NCBI GenBank assembly: GCA_021848465.1
Contig: JAJZUP010000002.1
Span: forward strand, 1-64,000
Source of the DNA: Pseudomonadota bacterium
Lineage (GTDB): Bacteria; Pseudomonadota; Gammaproteobacteria; Burkholderiales; Gallionellaceae
Direction of reading: 5' to 3'
DNA length: 64,000 nucleotides
Below are positions 1-8,192 of this stretch, in pieces. The position numbers and the translations under genes were made by a program. The notes beneath the pieces were generated by a model, which did not search any database, was not told where the DNA came from, and saw only the letters and a list, made by a program, of their open reading frames with translations. Position 1 is the first letter of the stretch. The number at the start of each line of letters is the position of its first letter.

Positions 1-847
1 GCTCGCCCACTGCGGCGCCCTGAATCAATACGTCGGTTTCTTTCAGCAGCTTCTGGATGGTGTCTTGCATGCTCTTCATGGCGACCATCAGGCTGCTGGT
101 GTCGCCGGCCTTGAGTTCAATCTTGCTACTCAGGTCTCCCGAGGCGATCTTGTTGGCGATCTCGGCGGCATGACCCGGTTCGCCGCCTAGCGCTCTAGAC
201 AAATTGCGCACGACCAAATAGCCCATTACCCCAACCACTGCCAATACAATGAGCGCAATGATGATGGAAATCATGACTGCTGTCTGCTGTGCCGCGCCTG
301 CGTCACTCGCTCCCTTCTTGGCCAGTTCTGCGTTGTAATCAAGTTCCACATTCATTGCAGTCAGCACCTTTTCAATCGCAGGCATCAAATGATCTCTCAC
401 TGCCATTTCCGCTTCCTTGGTTTTGTTCGCTTTGGACAGTTCAAAAACCTTCAAACGTTGGGCGTCGTATTCAGCATAGAGCGCTTTAACTGTATCGAAC
501 ATCTTCTGTTCCTTGTCATCCGACATACAGTTGGATCCGCCACATCCGGTTGTCACGTATTCCTCTAGTGCATCATCCAGTCTTTTGTGTGCATCATTGA
601 TTTTTGTTTCTATTGCACGCATCCCCTCATCATCAGTTACGATGACATGAAACAAAGAATTCTCGCGCAAGTCCGCAAATGCTCCGCGTATCTTGAAAAA
701 AACCGTATAGGTTGGAACAGTATTGATATTGCCGTAGTTGGCGGCTGTGAATACCTTGTCAATCTGGTAGTAGCCGATCCCTGCAAGACTAATAATTCCT
801 AATACAGCAACAAACACTAATAAACCCAGCCTCTGTGCAACTGTCAT
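1..847 (-). CDS. Methyl-accepting chemotaxis protein, N-terminal part (cut by window edge)
   Basis: This gene is absent from the ORF track because it runs off the left edge. My translation gives about 282 residues: a first membrane helix at about residues 5-25, a periplasmic helical domain, a second helix at about 191-211 and a HAMP-like region after it. The signalling tip lies outside the window. The start at 847 is chosen because GGGAG sits 8 bases upstream of ATG. The periplasmic domain has a Cys pair (C102 and C107, in TGCGGSNCM), unusual for four-helix-bundle sensors and possibly redox-active or disulfide-forming. It lies downstream of cheA on the same strand, so it probably feeds that kinase. 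The ligand is unknown. Confidence 0.85.
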   Translation of the reverse strand, partial: MTVAQRLGLLVFVAVLGIISLAGIGYYQIDKVFTAANYGNINTVPTYTVFFKIRGAFADLRENSLFHVIVTDDEGMRAIETKINDAHKRLDDALEEYVTTGCGGSNCMSDDKEQKMFDTVKALYAEYDAQRLKVFELSKANKTKEAEMAVRDHLMPAIEKVLTAMNVELDYNAELAKKGASDAGAAQQTAVMISIIIALIVLAVVGVMGYLVVRNLSRALGGEPGHAAEIANKIASGDLSSKIELKAGDTSSLMVAMKSMQDTIQKLLKETDVLIQGAAVGE

Positions 848-903
848 TTTCTGTTCTCCCATAGTAGTTATCTTCATTTTGTGCATCCCTGTTCTTGCCT
901 GCT

Positions 904-1011
904 TTACAAATTCACTAACTCACCAAGCTGTACCGCCAAACCAATGCCGTAGCCGATGCTCGCCACCAGCGGCAGCAAATCCAACAAATCCAACATATCC
1001 TGTTTCATCAT
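904..1011 (-). CDS. Possible 35-aa leucine-rich peptide
   Basis: A short ORF (MMKQDMLDLLDLLPLVAS...) sits between REP cluster A and the MCP gene and is too short for the ORF track. It is hydrophobic and leucine-rich, with only a weak AGGA-like ribosome site. It could be a leader peptide, a remnant of a longer membrane protein or chance. I recognise no family. Confidence 0.22.
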   Translation of the reverse strand: MMKQDMLDLLDLLPLVASIGYGIGLAVQLGELVNL

Positions 1012-1036
1012 TAGCAATCCTGTAGCTCCAATTGCG

Positions 1037-1244
1037 AACCCTTTTCGCGGCTGAAGCCGCTCCTACGAAAACCACACCCCCTGTGGGAGCGACCTTGGCC
1101 GCGAATGCGCACCATGCACCTCACCAAACCTTCGCGGTTAAAACCGCTCCCACAAATCCACCACACCCTGTGGGAGCGGCTTTAGCCGCGAATGCGCGCT
1201 GCAAATTCCTGAAACCCTTCGCGAGCAAGCTCGCTCCTACAAAA
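1037..1244. repeat. REP palindrome cluster A (about 5 units)
   Basis: About five imperfect palindromes of roughly 25-30 bp in alternating orientation. The two forms are CTTCGCGGTTAAAACCGCTC and GTGGGAGCGGCTTTAGCCGC followed by GAATGCGC. This is the layout of REP/BIME elements spread by RAYT-type transposases; no RAYT gene is visible in this window. Reading frames through this block (for example 1032..1628 +) are artefacts of the repeat. Confidence 0.85.
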
Positions 1245-1250
1245 CCTCGT

Positions 1251-1346
1251 TTACGCAGCGAGATGCATGAGGAAATGCCCACCCGCATACAGGGTCAGCA
1301 GGGCCAGCCAGAGGCCGGCCATTTTTTTCATCAAGCCCATGTTCAT
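1251..1346 (-). CDS. 31-aa membrane peptide overlapping the cheA stop
   Basis: The cheA stop and this start share ATGA, the typical arrangement for translational coupling. The predicted peptide MNMGLMKKMAGLWLALLTLY... has one hydrophobic helix and a short C-terminal tail. It is visible only as the tail of a longer shadow ORF in the track. Coupling to cheA favours a real gene, but 31 codons is near the limit of chance. The function is unknown; a small membrane partner of the chemoreceptor array is only a speculation. Confidence 0.4.
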   Translation of the reverse strand: MNMGLMKKMAGLWLALLTLYAGGHFLMHLAA

Positions 1347-3538
1347 TGCCCCGCCGTAATCATCTTTTGTTCGCGATTGCCGAGCTGGTGCACCAAGCGC
1401 TGCACGTCGAGGATCAGCGCGACTTCGCCGCTGCCGAGGATGGTGAAGCCGCCGATGCCACGCACGCCGCCGAATACCTTGCCGAGCGGTTTGATGACGG
1501 TCTGGAATTCGCCCATCAGTTTGTCCACGACCAGCCCGGCTTTCTGCCCGGCATATTGCACGACGACGACGTTTTCGCGGCGCGGCGGAGTACCTTCCAC
1601 TTCGAACATGTCGCGCAGGCGCAGGTAGGGCAGCACTTCGCCGCGCAGGTTGAGGTAGCCGCGCTCGGCATTGGCAGTTGCATTGCGCTCGGCGTCGCTC
1701 ATTTCGATGCATTCCAGCACCATGTCGAGCGGCACGACATAAGCGGCATTGCCGACGCCGACCAGGAAGCCGTCGATGATGGCGAGCGTGAGCGGCAGGC
1801 GGATGCGCATGGTGGCGCCCTTGCCCATTTCGGATTCGATGTCGACAGTGCCGCGCAACGCCTGGATGTTGCGGCGCACCACGTCCATGCCGACGCCGCG
1901 GCCGGACAGGTTGCTGACGGCATCGGCGGTGGAGAAGCCGGCTTCGAAGATCAGGTTGTAAATTTCGGCATCGCTGAGCTGCTGCTCGGGCTTGACCAGG
2001 CCGCGCTCGATGGCCTTGGCGAGGATCTTGTCCTTGTTGAGGCCGCCGCCGTCGTCGGATACCTCGATGACGATGCTGCCGGAATCGTGGTAAGCGTTGA
2101 GCTTGAGCGTGCCTTGCGCGGGCTTGCCGCGCGCAAGGCGTACTTCGGCGGATTCGATGCCGTGGTCCATGCTGTTGCGCACCAGGTGGGTGAGCGGGTC
2201 GCCGATTTTCTCGACCACGGTTTTGTCCAGCTCGGTTTCCGCGCCGCTGATTTCCAGGCGGATGTCCTTGCCCAGCTCCTTGCTGACGTCGCGCACCACG
2301 CGCTGGAATTTATTGAAGGTGGCGCCGATCTGCACCATGCGCAACGACAATGCGGAGTCGCGCACTTCCTCGACCATGCGCGACAGGGTGGCGGTCGACT
2401 CGATCAGGTCGGCCTGACCGGAACGCAGCGCAGCCAGGCTGGCGCCCGCGCCGGCGATGATCAGCTCGCCGACCAGGTTGATAAGCTGGTCGAGCTTGGC
2501 CGCGTCCACGCGGATCAGGCTGCTTTCGGAAGTTTTGGTTTCCTTGACCTGCTTCTGTTTTTGCAGGGCGGCCTCCACCACCGGGGCCTGTACGATGTGC
2601 TGTTCCACCAATGCCTCGCCAATTTTCACCGGTGCGCCGCTTTCCTGTTGCTGCTGGAGCATTTTCTCCAGCTCGCACTGGGTCAGCGTACCGCACAGCA
2701 CGAGGATTTCGCCGAGACGCATATCTTCTTCGGGCAGGTCCTGGATCAATGCCAGGTATTCGCCGATCTTGCTGTTGGGCGGCAGGATGCGGATCTGGCA
2801 ATCGTCGCGCACGAACTCAAACACGCCTTCGATGGTGCTCTTGTCGGCAGCCGAGTTGAATGCGATTTCAAACCCCAGGTAGCAGGTTTCCGCGTCCATT
2901 TCCTTGAGCGGCGGAATCGAGTCGATCAGGGTGACGATGTGGACAATGCGCCCGAGTGTGGCGAGATACCGGATAAAGGAGAGCGGGTCCATGCCGTTGC
3001 GCAAGACATCCTTGCCAAAGCGCAGGGATATATGCCAGTTGTCGGATTCAACTGCACTTCCGCCCTCCTTCCCGATTTTATGGTCGAGTTCAGCGGGTAC
3101 GCCCGCTTTTTTTTCCTCGCCTTTCTTGCCCTCCGTTTTCTTTTCCTTGTTGCCCAGATAGGCGCCCAGCCGCTCCATGATGGCGATGCTCAAATCGGCG
3201 CTCTCTGTGTTCGGCTCTTCACCCTTGGCGGTATGTCCCACCAGCGTGCCGATATGGTCGGCGGATTCCAGCAACAAGGCGGCAAGATCGCCGTCGATAT
3301 GCAGCTCGCCGCTGCGCACGCGATCCAGCACGCTCTCGGCCACATGAGTGAATGAGACAATGTAATCCAGACCGAACAGGCCCGCCGAGCCCTTGATGGT
3401 GTGCGCGGCACGGAAAATGTCATTGATGATGTCCGGATCGTCCGGGTCCTGCTCGATACGCAACAGCGCCGCTTCCATTTGCTCCAGCAGTTCACCGCTT
3501 TCGATGATGAAGGTCTTGAGTGCCTCGTCCAGATTCAT
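1343..3538 (-). CDS. cheA: Chemotaxis histidine kinase CheA
   Basis: A 731-aa CheA, which passes receptor signals to CheY by autophosphorylation. An N-terminal Hpt/P1 domain carries the phospho-accepting H46 (RAAHTIKGSAG). A middle region is followed by a dimerisation segment (LINLVGELIIAGAG), an ATPase domain with N-box LVRNSMDHGIE and G-box SGRGVGMDVV, and a C-terminal CheW-like domain ending near ILDVQRLVHQLG. The start is supported by AAGGGA upstream of ATG. No separate cheW, cheR or cheB is visible here. REP cluster B separates it from the STAS and cheY genes, so it may have its own promoter or be read through. Confidence 0.95.
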   Translation of the reverse strand: MNLDEALKTFIIESGELLEQMEAALLRIEQDPDDPDIINDIFRAAHTIKGSAGLFGLDYIVSFTHVAESVLDRVRSGELHIDGDLAALLLESADHIGTLVGHTAKGEEPNTESADLSIAIMERLGAYLGNKEKKTEGKKGEEKKAGVPAELDHKIGKEGGSAVESDNWHISLRFGKDVLRNGMDPLSFIRYLATLGRIVHIVTLIDSIPPLKEMDAETCYLGFEIAFNSAADKSTIEGVFEFVRDDCQIRILPPNSKIGEYLALIQDLPEEDMRLGEILVLCGTLTQCELEKMLQQQQESGAPVKIGEALVEQHIVQAPVVEAALQKQKQVKETKTSESSLIRVDAAKLDQLINLVGELIIAGAGASLAALRSGQADLIESTATLSRMVEEVRDSALSLRMVQIGATFNKFQRVVRDVSKELGKDIRLEISGAETELDKTVVEKIGDPLTHLVRNSMDHGIESAEVRLARGKPAQGTLKLNAYHDSGSIVIEVSDDGGGLNKDKILAKAIERGLVKPEQQLSDAEIYNLIFEAGFSTADAVSNLSGRGVGMDVVRRNIQALRGTVDIESEMGKGATMRIRLPLTLAIIDGFLVGVGNAAYVVPLDMVLECIEMSDAERNATANAERGYLNLRGEVLPYLRLRDMFEVEGTPPRRENVVVVQYAGQKAGLVVDKLMGEFQTVIKPLGKVFGGVRGIGGFTILGSGEVALILDVQRLVHQLGNREQKMITAGQ

Positions 3539-3606
3539 GATCTATCCCTTTTCTACAAATTGTTCTTCCCCGTGGGGACATTTTTCGGCGGGAGCGCCCC
3601 GAGTTT

Positions 3607-3809
3607 CTGTAGGAGCGAATTTATTCGCGAATGCGCCCTGCGCTTCCCACCAAACCTTCGCGGTTGAAACCGCTCCCACAAAACCACCGCACCCTGTGGG
3701 AGCGAATTTATTCGCGAATGCGCACTGTGCATCTCACTAGCCTTCGCGGTTAAAACCGCTCCTACAAAATCACCGCACCCGTGGGAGCGGCTTCAGCCGC
3801 GAATGCGCC
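3607..3809. repeat. REP palindrome cluster B (about 5 units)
   Basis: Five alternating units: GTGGGAGCGAATTTATTCGC or GTGGGAGCGGCTTCAGCCGC followed by GAATGCGC, and CTTCGCGGTTGAAACCGCTC in reverse. Two units have an AATTTATT core instead of GGCTTTAGCC, so the loop varies while the stem ends are kept. The cluster fills the gap between the STAS gene and cheA. Confidence 0.85.
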
Positions 3810-3818
3810 TTGCGCCAT

Positions 3819-4133
3819 TCAGTCGTTCTGGTGCAGCACAACCTGGTCGCCAAAGAAGCTGCCGAGGTCGCACAGGTCGATGATGTCGAGCACGGCCTTG
3901 CTGTGGCCGACATAGCGCAAGGTCTTGCTGCGCAGGATCGCCTCCAGCTTGGCGGCGACCATGAGCTGCACGCCGGCGGCATCAATCTCGGTCACGCGCG
4001 ACAAATCGATTTCGATTTCTTCGTGTTCCGCCACGGCGGGAATGATCTGTTCGCGCAGGTTGCTCACTGCGTAAATCGTCATCTCGCCCTCAATCGGGAA
4101 ATACACAACCCCGGCAGTTCCATTGCGTCCCAT
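3819..4133 (-). CDS. STAS-domain protein, phosphosite missing
   Basis: A 104-aa single STAS domain, the fold of anti-sigma-factor antagonists such as SpoIIAA. The core motif is intact around IDLSRVTEIDAAGVQLM, but the position normally held by Ser/Thr (D-S/T-x-G) is D51-A52-A53-G54, so phosphorylation control of the SpoIIAA type looks impossible. It lies just downstream of cheY with an AGGA site before the start. STAS proteins often accompany chemotaxis genes and probably act by protein contact, for example with a receptor or kinase. The partner is not visible. Confidence 0.85.
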   Translation of the reverse strand: MGRNGTAGVVYFPIEGEMTIYAVSNLREQIIPAVAEHEEIEIDLSRVTEIDAAGVQLMVAAKLEAILRSKTLRYVGHSKAVLDIIDLCDLGSFFGDQVVLHQND

Positions 4134-4171
4134 GTTTTCCTCCTGTGTTATATCTGCGCCCCGGATTCAGA

Positions 4172-4540
4172 TCAGGGCAATACCAGCTTAGATACGGCCG
4201 TCAGCATCTGCGCCGGCTGGAATGGCTTGACCACCCATGCCTTGGCGCCGGCGGCCTGACCTGCCTGCTTCTTGTCCTCACCCGCTTCGGTAGTCAGCAT
4301 GATGACCGGCGTGAATTTGTATTCCGCCTTTTTCTTGGCCTCGGTGACGAAAGTGATGCCATCCATGTTGGGCATGTTCACATCGCTGATGATCAGGTGG
4401 ATCTTCTGACCGTTCAGCTTGCCCAGTGCATCCTTGCCGTCACATGCTTCGATGATGTCGTAGCCCGCGCCCTTGAGTGCGATGCTCACCACTTGGCGCA
4501 GGGATGCCGAGTCGTCTACTACGAGGATAGTTTTTGCCAT
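4172..4540 (-). CDS. cheY: CheY-type single-domain response regulator
   Basis: A 122-aa stand-alone receiver. The acidic pair is in ILVVDDS, the phospho-acceptor is D53 (ISDVNMPNMDG), the switch Thr is in MLTTEA and the conserved Lys in VVKPFQP. It has no output domain, as expected for CheY, which binds the flagellar switch or acts as a phosphate sink. A strong AGGAGG overlaps the stop of the upstream MCP gene, so the two are co-transcribed and probably made in matched amounts. Confidence 0.93.
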   Translation of the reverse strand: MAKTILVVDDSASLRQVVSIALKGAGYDIIEACDGKDALGKLNGQKIHLIISDVNMPNMDGITFVTEAKKKAEYKFTPVIMLTTEAGEDKKQAGQAAGAKAWVVKPFQPAQMLTAVSKLVLP

Positions 4541-4552
4541 TTCATTTGCCTC

Positions 4553-5818
4553 CTAAAAAAACGTGATTTCAGATTCCTGTTGCTGCTTTTTCTGCTCCGC
4601 CAGGCCGCCGCTATAGGTATCGCCGTTGTGCACCTTGAATTGCTCGGGCATGGTGTAAGTCTGGGAAAGCTCGCCCAGCCAGGAGTGCGCGTCGATCGGC
4701 GATACCGCTCGCCCTGCGGCCAAGTCTTTTTCGCTTTCATCAAGATGTTTTTCGAGCTTGGTCAAGTCGTCACGCACGTGACTCAATATCTGGCTGACGC
4801 GGTCCTGAAATTGCAGCGACACCAGCACGTCGCTGATTTCTTCGCCGATGACCTGCCCCTCCTTGCGCAACACGTCGGCGGACTGTTCCAGCCCGGTGGC
4901 GGCCTGCTCGAATTGATGCAGCACGCTGGCGATCACCTCGGCGGAATTGCTGACCATGACGGCATCCTGGCGGGAGAACTCTTCCGAGGCATGCAGTGTG
5001 GAGGCGATCGCGTTGTTGACGGTCTCGACGGTCGTCGCGATTTTCTTGCCACTTTCCGCCGATAGCGTGGAGAGCTTGCGCACTTCATCGGCCACCACGG
5101 CGAATCCGCGCCCGACCTCGCCGGCGCGCGCCGCTTCAATCGCCGCGTTCAGGGCCAGCAGGTTGGTCTGTCCGGCGATCTTGCTGACATCGGCGGCCAT
5201 GCCTTTCAACGAATCCGTCAGGCTGGCCAGTTCCTGCACCTCATGCAGCAAAGTCTGCTTGCCCGCAAGCGCGGTGCGCATCGATTCGACCACGCCATCC
5301 AGTTCCTGGTGGCAGCGTTTCAGCAAGTCAACCAGTTCCGGTTGTTGCGCGGTTCCGCTGCCATGCGACAAGTTAAGCGCCTTTTCCAGTCCTTGCGACA
5401 AAGTTGCAAAACGGTTCGCAAGGCTGATCGTGGATTCTTCGGTATGCAGGCGCGCCATGTCGATCTGGCGATACCAGACCGGCAACACTTCAGTACACAG
5501 GTCATCCAGCCCGCTGATACACCCGTTTTTCTTGCTGCACAGGCTACCGGACAGCCTGGCCTGCTCCTCCTGCACGGCGGTTTGCACGGCGGCCCTGTGG
5601 CGAGATGAAATCCAGGGAACGGCAAACAATGCCGCCAGTAACGGCACTGCCGCCAGCAACACTGAGGTGATTTCCAGCGCGCCTGAGGCCAGTACCGCCG
5701 CGCTGCCGACTGCGGCAACCAGCCATACCGGCACCGCAATCCATCCGATCAAGGCAACACCGGAAAGGCTTTCCTTCATGCCAGCGTCAGACATTTCTTC
5801 CTGTAGGGTAAAACTCAT
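4553..5818 (-). CDS. Methyl-accepting chemotaxis protein with two N-terminal helices
   Basis: A 421-aa chemoreceptor. Two closely spaced membrane helices (about residues 20-70) leave almost no periplasmic domain, so sensing is probably cytoplasmic or through a partner. A Cys-containing segment ([15 protein letters not shown]) precedes the long signalling coiled coil, whose tip reads [20 protein letters not shown]. The C-terminal tail ends ESEITFF, away from the tip. The start has GGAG 7 bases upstream. It heads the MCP-cheY-STAS unit and is preceded by a GTAGGGA/TCCTAC dyad shared with other promoters in this locus, which suggests control by the NarL-type regulator. Confidence 0.92.
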   Translation of the reverse strand: MSFTLQEEMSDAGMKESLSGVALIGWIAVPVWLVAAVGSAAVLASGALEITSVLLAAVPLLAALFAVPWISSRHRAAVQTAVQEEQARLSGSLCSKKNGCISGLDDLCTEVLPVWYRQIDMARLHTEESTISLANRFATLSQGLEKALNLSHGSGTAQQPELVDLLKRCHQELDGVVESMRTALAGKQTLLHEVQELASLTDSLKGMAADVSKIAGQTNLLALNAAIEAARAGEVGRGFAVVADEVRKLSTLSAESGKKIATTVETVNNAIASTLHASEEFSRQDAVMVSNSAEVIASVLHQFEQAATGLEQSADVLRKEGQVIGEEISDVLVSLQFQDRVSQILSHVRDDLTKLEKHLDESEKDLAAGRAVSPIDAHSWLGELSQTYTMPEQFKVHNGDTYSGGLAEQKKQQQESEITFF

Positions 5819-5877
5819 CTCGCGACTCCATCACTTTTCGAGTGGGCCTATGGTCGCAAAGACGCGCAAGAAAAACA

Positions 5878-5934
5878 GTCAGGAAATCTTGATTTTTTTG
5901 TAGTCAAATTACACGGGGGTAGGGAGATTCCTAC
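5878..5934 (-). promoter_or_regulatory. Upstream element of the MCP gene: TCAGGAAATCTTG box plus GTAGG dyad
   Basis: TCAGGAAATCTTG is followed by a T-run and GTAG, then the dyad GTAGGGAGATTCCTAC (5919-5934). The same 13-base box and related GTAGGGA half-sites recur upstream of the pseudokinase gene, and a stronger version lies upstream of the TonB receptor. The half-site resembles the TTTCCTA heptamer bound by BvgA-type regulators, so binding by the local NarL/BvgA-type regulator is a reasonable inference. Confidence 0.5.
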
Positions 5935-6000
5935 ACGGAATTATGCGGACTGACATATTCCGGTTGGGCGTTGATACACCGCTGAGGGGCACCAGTTGCA

Positions 6001-6075
6001 AGTGGGAGCGAACTTGATCGCGAATGCGCACGACAAACACCTAAAACCCTTCGCGGTTAAAACCGCTCCTACAAA
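6001..6075. repeat. REP palindrome cluster C (2 units)
   Basis: Two units in opposite orientation (GTGGGAGCGAACTTGATCGC, then CTTCGCGGTTAAAACCGCTC), directly downstream of the pseudokinase gene and upstream of the MCP promoter region. This is the minimal BIME pair. Confidence 0.8.
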
Positions 6076-6092
6076 ACCGCGACCATCTCAAA

Positions 6093-8123
6093 TCAATCTG
6101 CCTCCGCAGGACGGAAGCTCACCTCAATCACGGAGTGGTGTTCGAGTTCGCTGAAGATGCGCATTTCGCCGCCATGCGCACGGATGCGCTCCTGCATCAC
6201 CATCAGGCTTGGGGGAATTTGGCTGAAAAAATCTCCGGGGAGGATGTGCCCGTCATAGCGAATACCCAGCACGCAGTTGCGCCCGTCACTCTTCCAGCTC
6301 ATCAGTACCCGGCTCATCCCAACCACCTTGGCGGCATGATCGAGCACTTCTTCCGCCGCGCGGAATACCAGCAGCGCGACCTGGTCATCCAGCGGCATGC
6401 CGGTTTCGCTCACCTGGAGCTGGCAGGAAATTTCCGGCTGCTTGTTGTATTCCATGACCAGCCACTCCAGCGCAGGCGCAATGCCAAGCTGCAATGCGGT
6501 CGGGCGCAACTCGGAAACCAGCTCGCGTATCACCTTCAATGACTTGTCGATCAGTTCGCCCATCTCCAGGCTGAGTTCGCGCAAAGCGGAATTCTCCCTG
6601 GGAAATTGCATGCGCATCCCGTACAGGTGCATTTTCTGCGCTGCCATCAACTGGGCAAGTTCCTCGTTCATCTCCCAGGCGATGCGCTTGCTCGTCTCCT
6701 CGCGCTTGTTTTCGCGTATCAGCACCGCCTCGCGTAATCTTTGCTGCATCTCCTGCAGTTTCTGTTCCACAATTTTTGTCGCCGTGATGTCCTGCACCGT
6801 GCCGGACGATGCCAGGGGTTTTCCCTCTGCGTCGAAGGTTGTCTCGCAACGCTCGCGCACATGCTTGATGTTTCCTCCCGGCAGCAGCAGGCGATGCTCG
6901 ATGCTGTAGGGCGTACGGGTTTCCAGCGAGTGCCGGTAGGCTTGGTCGACGGCGGCGCGATCCTCCGGATGGATTGCCTCAAGGAAGGCCGCATACGAGG
7001 CGCCGAATTGGTTCCGGTCGATTTCAAAAATCCGGAAGATTTCATCCGACCAGCTCAGCGTACCCGTCACATGATCCAGGTCCCAGCTCCCCATCTGGCC
7101 GATGCGTTGCGCCTCTTCAAGGCGCGCATGGCTTTGCATCAGGGCTGCCTCCACACGTTTTCGCTCGCCGATGTCATGCATGAAGCCATGCCATAACACG
7201 CCGCCATCCGCCCCCGACTGTGGCAACGCGCGCGCTTCCAGCCAGATGCGGCCCTTGGACGGATGCTGCACCCTGAATTCAACATGCAGCGGCGCAAGCC
7301 TGGCGGCGGACTGCGCCATCGCGTCGAAAAACAACTTGAGGTCTTCCGGGTGAATGCACAGGTTGAGTTTCGAAATATCTCCGGCCACATCTTCCGGTTG
7401 CAACCCGAACAAATCCCGGATACCGGCGCTAGCGAACGGCATCGCGTTGCTGCCGTCGGCACCGTGGCGATAGGTAAAGAAAAAGCCCGGTGCGCTGGCC
7501 GCAAATCCGGAAAAGCGCTCTTCCAGCCTGCTGCGTTCCAGCAACTCGCGCTCGTACAAGGCGCGCGCCGTCATGTCCCGCGCAAAACACAGCACATGCG
7601 TGATGCCGCCATCGTCCGCCATCGGAACCAGGCTGATCGCGAACAGGCAATCTTCTGCACCGCCGCTGCAATAAAGCTCAGCCTCGTAATGCACCTGCAT
7701 GCCGGACTGCACCGCTTTGCGCAAATGCTCATCCAGGTGCAGCAACACCAGTTGCATGCGCGGCGTATTGATGCGACGCGCCACCTCATCGAACGGCACC
7801 CCGGCCAAACCCATTCGATCCGGATCGAATGCCTGCTCGGCGGCCGGATTCAGGCTCTCGAAACGAAAGGTCTTGTCGCGCCCGACCTCCACGACGAACA
7901 CCGCATCCGAGGCGTTTTCGAAAATTTCATGATAACGGCGGTTGGCGCGCTCATCCTGAATATCCGTCTCAAGCTGCGCCAGCCTGCGTGACGCATGCCG
8001 GAAATACAGCGTCGTGCTGAACAGCAAGACGATCATAACGATGAGCAGGAAATAAACCATGAGTTGGCCGCCAGGCACACCAATGCATATTAAATGGGCG
8101 CGCACTTTGCCTGACTTGCCCAT
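6093..8123 (-). CDS. PAS sensor protein with degenerate NarL-type histidine kinase core
   Basis: 676 aa with one membrane helix at about 22-42, three PAS domains (about 62-455), then a HisKA_3-like helical region and an ATPase-like domain. The H-box reads RIAWEMNEELAQL where an active kinase has RIARE-x-HDELGQ, so the phospho-acceptor His is Asn486. The N-box (VFRAAEEVLDHA) and G-box (IRYDGHILPGDF) are also eroded. It is therefore probably a pseudokinase that senses or regulates through heterodimers. Its PAS3 closely resembles the PAS domains of the 1705-aa kinase. ATG at 8060 (MVYFLLIVMIV) is an alternative start; neither has a clear ribosome site. Confidence 0.85.
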   Translation of the reverse strand: MGKSGKVRAHLICIGVPGGQLMVYFLLIVMIVLLFSTTLYFRHASRRLAQLETDIQDERANRRYHEIFENASDAVFVVEVGRDKTFRFESLNPAAEQAFDPDRMGLAGVPFDEVARRINTPRMQLVLLHLDEHLRKAVQSGMQVHYEAELYCSGGAEDCLFAISLVPMADDGGITHVLCFARDMTARALYERELLERSRLEERFSGFAASAPGFFFTYRHGADGSNAMPFASAGIRDLFGLQPEDVAGDISKLNLCIHPEDLKLFFDAMAQSAARLAPLHVEFRVQHPSKGRIWLEARALPQSGADGGVLWHGFMHDIGERKRVEAALMQSHARLEEAQRIGQMGSWDLDHVTGTLSWSDEIFRIFEIDRNQFGASYAAFLEAIHPEDRAAVDQAYRHSLETRTPYSIEHRLLLPGGNIKHVRERCETTFDAEGKPLASSGTVQDITATKIVEQKLQEMQQRLREAVLIRENKREETSKRIAWEMNEELAQLMAAQKMHLYGMRMQFPRENSALRELSLEMGELIDKSLKVIRELVSELRPTALQLGIAPALEWLVMEYNKQPEISCQLQVSETGMPLDDQVALLVFRAAEEVLDHAAKVVGMSRVLMSWKSDGRNCVLGIRYDGHILPGDFFSQIPPSLMVMQERIRAHGGEMRIFSELEHHSVIEVSFRPAEAD

Positions 8124-8132
8124 GCGACGCTA

Positions 8133-8188
8133 TCAGGAAATCTTGTTTTTTTTGTAGGGAAAACTCACCGGGGTAGGAAAAGTCTGAC
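8133..8188 (-). promoter_or_regulatory. Upstream element of the pseudokinase gene: TCAGGAAATCTTG box plus two GTAGG half-sites
   Basis: The TCAGGAAATCTTG box at 8133-8145 is identical to the one at 5879. After a T-run come GTAGGGAAAACTCACC (8154-8169) and GTAGGAAAAGTCTGAC (8173-8188), two direct half-sites 19 bases apart. It lies just before the gene start and probably binds the same regulator as the MCP and TonB receptor elements. Confidence 0.5.
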
Positions 8189-8192
8189 CCCA

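Noticed and set aside
1346-3355. 669-aa plus-strand ORF opposite cheA
   Set aside because: Composition is typical of an antisense shadow (His/Asp/Ala-rich); cheA on the other strand has complete motifs.
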